From Tannerella sp. (GTDB lineage: Bacteria > Bacteroidota > Bacteroidia > Bacteroidales > Tannerellaceae), in assembly GCA_031262895.1 (NCBI GenBank), contig JAISGW010000155.1, forward strand, positions 1-7,655: a stretch of DNA of 7,655 nt, written 5' to 3'. Positions 1 through 5,143 of this stretch are shown piece by piece; within the stretch, counting starts at the first letter, position 1, and the number at the start of each line of letters is the position of its first letter. The position numbers and the translations under genes were made by a program. Under the pieces are notes generated by a model, which made no database searches, was not told the DNA's origin, and saw nothing but the letters and a program-made list of their open reading frames with translations.

Positions 1-686
1 GTGACGGAGCCGTCCAGATGCGGGACGCCGCCAATTGTCTTGTACACGTCCCGCCGTTCGGGCGGAATGACGATAGGCCCTTCGGCGGCCAGTGTGTCGG
101 TAACCATGACGAGGGCGTCTTCGGACAATTTCGCGGAATCGGCCGCTGCCGTGGGGTCGGCCTTTTTCAATTGGTCGAGGAATTTATAATAAAGCCAGTT
201 GCGTTGTATGTCGTTGATGCGGGCTTGGCGCTGGTCAAGCTGGGCGTCGGTCAGCCGCATGCCTTCCACGAAGCAGAACTGGGTGCCGGCCGAGGCGCGG
301 GAAGGATTGATGGCGTCAACTTCCTTCGCGTCAATCAGGGCGCCCCGCTTGTTGAAATGGTTCGGCCGGATTTCGGCCGGCACCGTATAGCCGCCGTCCC
401 CGTCGCCATACAAGGCGCCGGGGACGCGGGCTTTACTTTGCGGGTCGCCCCCTTGCACGACAAAATCCTTGATGACCCGATGAAAAATCAGCCCGTCGTA
501 TGCGTGGCTCCGGCAAAGGCGGATGAAATTGGCCTTATGCAGGGGCGTGTCGTCGTAAAGGCGGACCGTCACATTGCCCATCGTCGTGTAAATAGTCACA
601 AAGACCGGCTTGGCCGGGTCAAGGGGTTTGTCGGCACAGGCGCTAAGCGCCAATAGGAAAGAGAGGCAGGCCAGCAATCGTTTCAT
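1..686 (-). CDS. Cyclophilin-type peptidyl-prolyl cis-trans isomerase, lipoprotein (C-terminus beyond window)
   Basis: Catalyses cis-trans isomerisation of X-Pro bonds and probably helps envelope proteins fold in the periplasm. The reading frame is open from the ATG at 686 to the left edge (228 full codons, no stop). Residues 1-17 are a lipoprotein signal peptide ending in the lipobox L-S-A-C, with Cys17 as the lipidated residue. No acidic export signal follows Cys17, so a periplasm-facing anchor is inferred. The cyclophilin fold follows: FHRV at 68-71 with the catalytic Arg70, QGGDP at 78-82, and GTQF at 134-137, where the canonical form is GSQF. About 65 residues of mostly helical, charged sequence (about 145-210) are inserted before GGVPHLDG, the canonical next motif. 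Bacteroidales homologues as I remember them also carry an insert here. The missing end should encode the FGEV motif and last strand, roughly 50-60 residues. The gene follows the DUF3332-like gene by 14 nt with only a purine-rich AAGAAG upstream of the start, so co-transcription is likely. The family call is firm; the client proteins are unknown. Confidence 0.93.
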   Translation of the reverse strand, partial: MKRLLACLSFLLALSACADKPLDPAKPVFVTIYTTMGNVTVRLYDDTPLHKANFIRLCRSHAYDGLIFHRVIKDFVVQGGDPQSKARVPGALYGDGDGGYTVPAEIRPNHFNKRGALIDAKEVDAINPSRASAGTQFCFVEGMRLTDAQLDQRQARINDIQRNWLYYKFLDQLKKADPTAAADSAKLSEDALVMVTDTLAAEGPIVIPPERRDVYKTIGGVPHLDGSV

Positions 687-700
687 CGGGCTTCTTCTTT

Positions 701-1252
701 TCAGGGTTGAGGAGAAAGACAGGTGCCGGAAGCGGCGCGGAAGGCCATCAGGCCGGTGTGATTCAAATCAACCAACATGCTTTGCCCTTGGGGCAGATAG
801 ACCAAAGCGGCATCATTGCCGGTGTAGCGGAAGAGTTTGTGCGTTTCGCCATTGGCCACGAGGCTCCAGCTACTGTCGGCCGGCGTGTAAAGGAAGCGTA
901 CCGAAGCGGTCTCGCCTTGTTTGTGGATGGTATAGCCATCGGAAGCGGCCTGTATCGTGTAATGGCCTGAAGGTGTGTCGATGGTGCGCGTAGGAGGCAG
1001 GGCGCTGAGGGCTTTATGGCCGCTCCAGAATTCGATGGAGTTCAAAACGACAACGTCGAGGAGCGATGCTACGCCGTAGACAGGGACAATGTTGAACACA
1101 ATAAAGACCAATTCATTGACCCATTTTTCTCCCACTTGCTGGTTCCATGCCAGCACTTTGTGGAAGAGAGGAAAGGAACCGATGCACGAACTCAATGACA
1201 CGGACGCGGCCAAGGCGCCCACAATAGCGAGATGGAAAGTTTTCTTTTTCAT
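701..1252 (-). CDS. DUF3332-like lipoprotein of unknown function
   Basis: A 183-residue protein with a clear lipoprotein signal: KKK at positions 2-4, a hydrophobic stretch, then the lipobox L20-S-S-C23. The segment at about 25-76 is the recognisable family core: a WNQQVG stretch, then NELVFIVFNIVPVYG and a hydrophobic run ending in LNSIEFW. It matches Bacteroidota DUF3332 proteins as I remember them. This hydrophobic part (about 47-70) could sit in or on a membrane. The rest (about 85-183) looks like beta-rich soluble sequence. No catalytic motif is visible and no function is known for the family. The ATG at 1252 has an A-rich leader with AAAGGAAA about 7 nt upstream, better than most starts in this window. 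The downstream cyclophilin gene begins 14 nt after its TGA, suggesting a two-lipoprotein operon. The residue after Cys23 is Ile and no acidic surface-export signal follows, so periplasmic orientation is inferred. Confidence 0.85.
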   Translation of the reverse strand: MKKKTFHLAIVGALAASVSLSSCIGSFPLFHKVLAWNQQVGEKWVNELVFIVFNIVPVYGVASLLDVVVLNSIEFWSGHKALSALPPTRTIDTPSGHYTIQAASDGYTIHKQGETASVRFLYTPADSSWSLVANGETHKLFRYTGNDAALVYLPQGQSMLVDLNHTGLMAFRAASGTCLSPQP

Positions 1253-1284
1253 TTGTCTGTTTCCTTTATGATTAAACGATGCGG

Positions 1285-1292
1285 CGAAGATA
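1285..1292 (-). promoter_or_regulatory. Candidate Bacteroidota -7 box for the DUF3332-cyclophilin pair
   Basis: On the minus strand the octamer TATCTTCG matches the TAnnTTTG consensus with one mismatch. It lies in the 77-nt gap after argB, 32 nt before the ATG at 1252, which would give a leader of roughly 25 nt. No TTTG sits at the expected 19-21 nt further upstream; the nearest, TTTTTG, is only 11 nt away. The call therefore rests on the -7 box and position alone. Read-through from argB is the alternative. Confidence 0.4.
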
Positions 1293-1329
1293 CGTCTTAT
1301 TTACAAAAAGCATACTTTATCGGCCACTT

Positions 1330-2112
1330 TTATTTGCAGCGTATGCGCGTGCCGGCTCCGGCTTCTGCCAAATCAGCGGCCTTGGTGATACGTACCGTTT
1401 CCACACCGGCTTCGAGGGCTTCGAATGCGTTCTTGAGCTTAGGGAGCATGCCGCCGTTAATCAGCCCTTCATCGACATAGCGTTGGAAGGATGCCTTATC
1501 TAACAGGGGAATGAGGCTGTCCTCATCATTCTCGTCGCGCAGGACGCCTTTTTTCTCGAAACAGAAGACGAGTTCAACCTTATAGGCTTCGGCCAAGGCC
1601 TTGGCGGTTTCCCCGGCGATGGTGTCGGCATTAGTGTTCAGCAACTGCCCCCGACCGTCGTGCGTAAGGGGAGCCAGGACGGGAACAATGCCTGCGTTCA
1701 AAAGACTTGCCAGGCCTTGGGCGTCAACGCGACGCACGTCGCCCACATAGCCGTAGTCCACTTCGCCGACGGGGCGTTTGTCCGAACGGATAACATCCAT
1801 GTCGGCGCCGGTCAGACCCAGCGCCCTGACGCCCAAGGCTTCCAGGCCGGCCACGATGTTCTTGTTCACAAGGCCGCCGTAAACCATGGTGACCACGCGC
1901 AGCATATCCGCGTCGGTAATCCTCCGCCCGCCTACCATTTTACTTTCTATGCCTAACTGTGCGGCCAGGTGCGTGGCCGAACGCCCGCCGCCATGGACCA
2001 GCACTTTCTTGCCCGGCAGGGCGGCAAAGTCGTGCAGCAAAGTTTGAAGGCTGCCTTCTTCTTCCACAATTTTCCCCCCGACTTTTATGAGGGTCATCTT
2101 TTCCTTTTCCAT
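1330..2112 (-). CDS. argB: Acetylglutamate kinase (possibly acting on N-succinylglutamate)
   Basis: Phosphorylates the gamma-carboxyl of N-acyl-L-glutamate with ATP in cytosolic arginine biosynthesis. The 260-residue length fits the amino-acid kinase family. Visible motifs are IKVGGK at 9-14 (catalytic/phosphate-binding Lys10), VHGGGRS at 39-45 (nucleotide and acyl-glutamate binding glycines), NTNADTIAGE at 159-168 (substrate-binding Asn and the catalytic-site Asp), and GGMLPKL at 220-226 with Lys225 as the second conserved lysine. Bacteroides fragilis and relatives are known to use succinylated rather than acetylated intermediates; that this enzyme does so is inferred from lineage, not seen. 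There is no N-terminal helix of the arginine-sensitive type, so feedback inhibition by arginine is doubtful. The ATG at 2112 gives MEKEK before the core, like homologues I recall. An internal ATG at 2097 has AGGA just upstream and is a possible alternative. No other arginine gene is in the window. The next gene downstream starts 77 nt later. Confidence 0.96.
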   Translation of the reverse strand: MEKEKMTLIKVGGKIVEEEGSLQTLLHDFAALPGKKVLVHGGGRSATHLAAQLGIESKMVGGRRITDADMLRVVTMVYGGLVNKNIVAGLEALGVRALGLTGADMDVIRSDKRPVGEVDYGYVGDVRRVDAQGLASLLNAGIVPVLAPLTHDGRGQLLNTNADTIAGETAKALAEAYKVELVFCFEKKGVLRDENDEDSLIPLLDKASFQRYVDEGLINGGMLPKLKNAFEALEAGVETVRITKAADLAEAGAGTRIRCK

Positions 2113-2122
2113 AATATGGCGT

Positions 2123-2130
2123 CAAAAGTA
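2123..2130 (-). promoter_or_regulatory. Candidate -7 box of the argB promoter
   Basis: On the minus strand the octamer TACTTTTG is a perfect match to the Bacteroidota -7 consensus TAnnTTTG, 10 nt upstream of the argB ATG at 2112. No good TTTG-like -33 element lies 19-21 nt further up. With transcription starting 5-8 nt downstream of the box, the leader would be almost absent. Either the mRNA is near-leaderless, translation starts at the internal ATG at 2097, or the match is fortuitous. Confidence 0.45.
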
Positions 2131-2172
2131 GGTATAAGTTATGAATTGGACGTGGCGCTCTCTATCCCGTCG

Positions 2173-2204
2173 TCTGGAAAGTCTCCGAAAAAGACCTACC
2201 TTTG
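2173..2204 (+). promoter_or_regulatory. Predicted promoter of the asparaginase-hydrolase operon (-33 and -7 boxes)
   Basis: TACCTTTG at 2197-2204 is a perfect TAnnTTTG -7 box. TCTG at 2173-2176 matches the TTTG -33 box in three of four bases, with a 20-nt spacer as expected for the Bacteroidota primary sigma factor. The predicted transcription start near 2210 leaves a leader of about 16 nt before the ATG at 2226. It helps decide that start, because the upstream TTG at 2202 lies inside the -7 box and would not be transcribed. Confidence 0.6.
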
Positions 2205-2225
2205 CGGCCGAAAATGGATAAAAGT

Positions 2226-3275
2226 ATGGAAACACGTCCTGAGAAGGCGTCCATCCTGTTAATTTATACGGGTGGCACAATCGGCATGATAGAAAACGCG
2301 GAGACAGGCTCTTTGGAGCCTTTTGATTTCTGTCATCTGGAAGAACACGTTCCTGAATTAAAAGACTTGGGCTATACGGTTTCGGCCTGCCCTTTCGACC
2401 CGCCGGTGGATTCTTCCGACATGGGGCCGGAGGGCTGGAAGAAAATCGTGGAGCTGATAGCCGGGCATTATCACGGTTACGATGGCTTTGTCGTCCTGCA
2501 CGGCACGGACACGATGGCCTATACAGCCTCTGCGTTGAGCTTCATGCTGGAAAACCTGGGCAAGCCGGTGGTATTGACCGGCTCGCAACTGCCCATAGGC
2601 GTGCTGCGTACCGACGGGAAGGAGAATCTCATCACAGCCATTGAGATTGCCGCCGCCTCCGAAGGGGGCCGTCCCTTGGTGCCGGAGGTTTGCATTTTCT
2701 TTGAGAACTCGCTGATGCGGGGCAACCGCACCCGTAAGGTGAACGCCGACAATTTCAACGCCTTTTCTTCCTATAATTATCCGCTGCTGGCTTATGCGGG
2801 AGTGCATATCCGTTACGACTTGTCGCAGGTCTACCGTCCGGCTTTGCCCAAGCCCCTGCGGCCGCATTACGAAATGGACCGGCACATCGCCTTGTTGAAA
2901 CTCTTCCCCGGCATGTCCATGCAAGTCGTCCGCAGCGTGCTCGAAACGCCCGGATTGAAAGGCCTCGTTCTGGAGACCTTCGGCAGCGGCAACGCGCCGC
3001 GCGACGAAGCGCTGCTCTCCCTCCTCAAGGCGGCTACGGACCGGGGCTTAGTCGTTGTCAACATCACCCAATGCCTGGGAGGTTGCGTGGAAATGCAACG
3101 CTATGAAACGGGCAAGCGGCTCCTTGAAGCGGGCGTCATTAGCGGCTACGACAGCACGACCGAGAGCGCGGTGGCCAAACTCATGTTCCTTTTCGGACAG
3201 GGCATGAGCGCGGCTGAAGTGAAAGATTACATGAACTGTTCGCTGATTGGCGAAGTAACGATTCCCGCCCAATGA
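2226..3275 (+). CDS. ansA: Type I (cytosolic) L-asparaginase
   Basis: Hydrolyses L-asparagine to aspartate and ammonia. The 349 residues match the usual length of the AnsA/type I family. There is no signal peptide, so the enzyme should be cytosolic, unlike periplasmic type II enzymes. Seen in sequence: TGGTIG at 15-20 with the nucleophile Thr18; HGTDTM at 92-97 with Thr94 and Asp95 of the second catalytic triad; LTGSQLP at 117-123; and RGNRTRK at 165-171, whose Lys171 aligns with the triad lysine of E. coli AnsA. The C-terminal domain (about 205-349) carries the QCLGGCV stretch typical of the family. The start at 2226 is chosen because it fits the promoter, has GGA 7 nt upstream, and leaves a short N-terminus like homologues. 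ATG 2214 is possible and would add four residues. The stop overlaps the next gene's start as ATGA, so the two are probably translationally coupled. Glutaminase activity cannot be judged. Confidence 0.95.
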   Translation: METRPEKASILLIYTGGTIGMIENAETGSLEPFDFCHLEEHVPELKDLGYTVSACPFDPPVDSSDMGPEGWKKIVELIAGHYHGYDGFVVLHGTDTMAYTASALSFMLENLGKPVVLTGSQLPIGVLRTDGKENLITAIEIAAASEGGRPLVPEVCIFFENSLMRGNRTRKVNADNFNAFSSYNYPLLAYAGVHIRYDLSQVYRPALPKPLRPHYEMDRHIALLKLFPGMSMQVVRSVLETPGLKGLVLETFGSGNAPRDEALLSLLKAATDRGLVVVNITQCLGGCVEMQRYETGKRLLEAGVISGYDSTTESAVAKLMFLFGQGMSAAEVKDYMNCSLIGEVTIPAQ

Positions 3276-4084
3276 GCCGCACCTTAACCTTCCTTAGCTT
3301 GGCCAGTGGCAGCAGCGGCAATTGCTATTATCTCGGCTTGCCCGATTTCGGCCTTTTGATAGACGCGGGCATAGGCATACGCACCATCAAAAAAGTGCTG
3401 CGCGACAACCAAATCGATTTTGAGAAAATACAAGCTCTGTTAGTCACCCACGACCATGCCGACCACATCAAAACGGTGGGTTGTCTGGGCGAGAAATACC
3501 ATATCCCCGTTTATACTACCGAGGCCGTCCACCAAGGCATTGCTTCCAGCCGTTACGTGGAGGAAACTTTGGGCGCTTCGCGGCGGGTTATAGAGAAAGA
3601 GGTGCCCTTCCTTATCGGCGAATTCCGCATCACGGCCTTCGAGGTGCCGCACGACAGTACCGACAATGTGGGCTATTTCATAGAAGCCGGCCCTCATGCC
3701 TTCACCTTTGCCACCGACGTGGGGCATATCACCGAAACGGTGGGTCGCTACATTTGCCGCGCCAATCATCTGATACTGGAAGCGAATTACGACAAGGACA
3801 TGTTGCGCGACGGCGTGTACCCGCCTTTTCTGAAAGAGCGCGTCGCCAGTCCCACCGGCCATTTGAGTAACCAGGAATGCGCGGATTTTCTGGCGACGCA
3901 TTACCAACCGCAATTGAAAGACATCTGGCTCTGCCATCTCAGCCGCGACAACAACCACCCCGAACTGGCCCGCAAGACGATAGACGACCGCCTTTTCCAA
4001 GAAGGCATCCGCGTAGGGAAAGACGTTCATCTTTCCGCCCTGAAACGTTCCAATCCCTCCGAACGTTTCGACTTCGAATGGTAA
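3272..4084 (+). CDS. MBL-fold metallohydrolase, YycJ/WalJ-like
   Basis: A 270-residue cytosolic protein of the metallo-beta-lactamase superfamily. The N-terminal LASGSSGNCYYLG (10-22) is the hallmark of the YycJ/WalJ group. THDHADH at 59-65 is the main metal-binding motif (His60, His62, Asp64, His65). Further ligands are probably His127 (VPHDSTDNVGY), Asp149 (FATDVGH) and a histidine in CHLSRDNNHPE (221-231). The ISSPTGH-like segment here reads VASPTGHLSN (191-200). YycJ-type proteins have been reported to have DNase activity in Firmicutes; in Bacteroidota the role is unproven and the substrate cannot be read from the sequence. The ATG at 3272 shares ATGA with the asparaginase stop and has no Shine-Dalgarno, pointing to re-initiation by ribosomes finishing the upstream gene. 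Its TAA ends one base before the end of the converging DUF6340-like gene, so no intergenic terminator is possible. Confidence 0.92.
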   Translation: MSRTLTFLSLASGSSGNCYYLGLPDFGLLIDAGIGIRTIKKVLRDNQIDFEKIQALLVTHDHADHIKTVGCLGEKYHIPVYTTEAVHQGIASSRYVEETLGASRRVIEKEVPFLIGEFRITAFEVPHDSTDNVGYFIEAGPHAFTFATDVGHITETVGRYICRANHLILEANYDKDMLRDGVYPPFLKERVASPTGHLSNQECADFLATHYQPQLKDIWLCHLSRDNNHPELARKTIDDRLFQEGIRVGKDVHLSALKRSNPSERFDFEW

Positions 4085-4085
4085 T

Positions 4086-5129
4086 TTATTCTTGAGGATG
4101 CGACTGCGTCTGCTTTTGAAGCAGAGGCTGGTTGGCAAGGCGTATGTCCAAATCCCGGACATAGGCCTGAAGGAATTTGGTATTGTTGTCGGCCTCTCCC
4201 GCGTGTTGCCGGAAGAGCCGGGCGGCCTCTTTCGCCTTGTCTAAAGCTTCTTGGAAATGGCCTTCCATTTCGTAAGCCAGCGCCAGGTTGGCGGCGGTTT
4301 TCGCCTTTGTCTTCCAAGCGGAGGTTCTGTCGTAGATGTTCTTCCAATACGAGGCGGCCTCGTCCCATTTCTTGGCGGCAGCGGCAGCGCCGGCCAGTTG
4401 CCAGGTAGTGCTCACTCCCGTGTAATACATCCGCTGGGCCTTTTCCCAATGCGGCACGAAGGCCACGTATAGCTTTCGGCCGATATAGTCGCCCGCCATG
4501 TCGGCCGCTTTGGTGCACGAGGGCAGGGCGACGTTGGCCTCTTCGGGCGAGTAGCTCCAGCCGGAAATGAAGAGGCTGTCGTTGACGAGTACGGTAGTGG
4601 CCTGCTGTTGTTGGGGGAGGTAACTGCGCGCCATGCCGGTGATGTTGACCCGGATGTCACCGGTGTAATAGCCCCCTTCGGCGCCGCTTATGTCGCGTTT
4701 GACGTCGAAGAGCAGGCGGTCAATGGAAACGACGGCGTCGGTTCCTGTCGTGCGGCAGAGTTCGCTCACCTCTTCGGGCGTGAGTTTGCCGTCGGTAAAG
4801 AAGGACTCGCTCTTCGAGCGGGTCGGGAGGCTGTAGAGGAGCACGTCGTCGAAGTAATCGGCGTCGGCAAGCTCCTTGCCTAAGGAGCGGCAGGCCTCGT
4901 AGATGGCGCTGTCGGTGGCGATGTGGCAGGTATCCTGTTCGACGTTCATGTACTTGAACCGGCAGCCCACGTCGGAAGGTTGCGGCAGAGCGTTGTCAAC
5001 GACCAGCACCTTGCGCACCCCCTTCGGGAAAGTCACATCCGAAGGGGCATAAGTTTCAATTTCCAAAGAGCGGACGCCACTACAGGAAGTCAGCGCCGCC
5101 ATAAATAAGAGGTACGGCAAGCACTTCAT
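4086..5129 (-). CDS. DUF6340-like lipoprotein with C-terminal TPR repeats
   Basis: A 347-residue protein of unknown function resembling Bacteroidales DUF6340 proteins as I remember them. Residues 1-16 are a lipoprotein signal peptide with lipobox L13-T-S-C16. The following SGVRSLEIETYAPSDVTFPKGV and VLVVDNALPQP are the family signature near the mature N-terminus. Residues 40-225 look like a mixed alpha/beta domain, including GTDAVVSIDRLLFD (129-142). The C-terminal part, about 240-310, contains one good TPR unit (ANLALAYEMEGHFQEAL at 280-296) and a more degenerate one before it (about 243-270), suggesting a protein-binding scaffold. No catalytic residues are evident and no acidic surface-export signal follows Cys16, so a periplasmic-side anchor is inferred. 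It begins 14 nt after the valS stop with no Shine-Dalgarno and no visible promoter, so it is probably read from the valS message. It converges on the hydrolase gene with a 1-nt gap. Confidence 0.86.
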   Translation of the reverse strand: MKCLPYLLFMAALTSCSGVRSLEIETYAPSDVTFPKGVRKVLVVDNALPQPSDVGCRFKYMNVEQDTCHIATDSAIYEACRSLGKELADADYFDDVLLYSLPTRSKSESFFTDGKLTPEEVSELCRTTGTDAVVSIDRLLFDVKRDISGAEGGYYTGDIRVNITGMARSYLPQQQQATTVLVNDSLFISGWSYSPEEANVALPSCTKAADMAGDYIGRKLYVAFVPHWEKAQRMYYTGVSTTWQLAGAAAAAKKWDEAASYWKNIYDRTSAWKTKAKTAANLALAYEMEGHFQEALDKAKEAARLFRQHAGEADNNTKFLQAYVRDLDIRLANQPLLQKQTQSHPQE

Positions 5130-5143
5130 AAAGCAATCGTTTT

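Larger units (their letters stand above)
2113..2225. other. Divergent intergenic region between argB and asparaginase
   Basis: The largest non-coding stretch in the window. It carries a -7 box facing each gene, 66 nt apart (2123-2130 minus, 2197-2204 plus). Between them is AT-rich sequence with a small palindrome ATAA-G-TTAT at 2134-2142 and a lone TGAAT at 2142-2146. I see no long inverted repeat, riboswitch-like structure or terminator here. Confidence 0.55.

Noticed and set aside
18..656. 212-codon plus-strand open frame at the left edge
   Set aside because: It is the antisense shadow of the cyclophilin lipoprotein gene, whose signal peptide and catalytic motifs are clear on the minus strand.
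1300..1320. Possible terminator hairpin after argB (AAAG-TATG-CTTT on the minus strand)
   Set aside because: The stem is only four A/G-T/C pairs and is too weak. The T-run merely extends the stem side, so it does not look like an intrinsic terminator.
2134..2147. Possible ArgR operator upstream of argB (a TGAAT half-site)
   Set aside because: Only one half of the usual palindrome is present and no second half occurs at the right spacing. It is noted only as part of the intergenic description.
2202..2225. Longer asparaginase reading frame beginning at the TTG at 2202
   Set aside because: The TTG lies inside the predicted -7 box, so it would not be in the transcript. It adds residues not expected in homologues and has no Shine-Dalgarno.
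3440..4162. 240-codon open frame on the minus strand opposite the hydrolase gene
   Set aside because: It lies entirely antisense to a well-recognised MBL protein and overlaps the end of the DUF6340-like gene. It has no recognisable domain, and such frames are common opposite GC-rich coding sequence.
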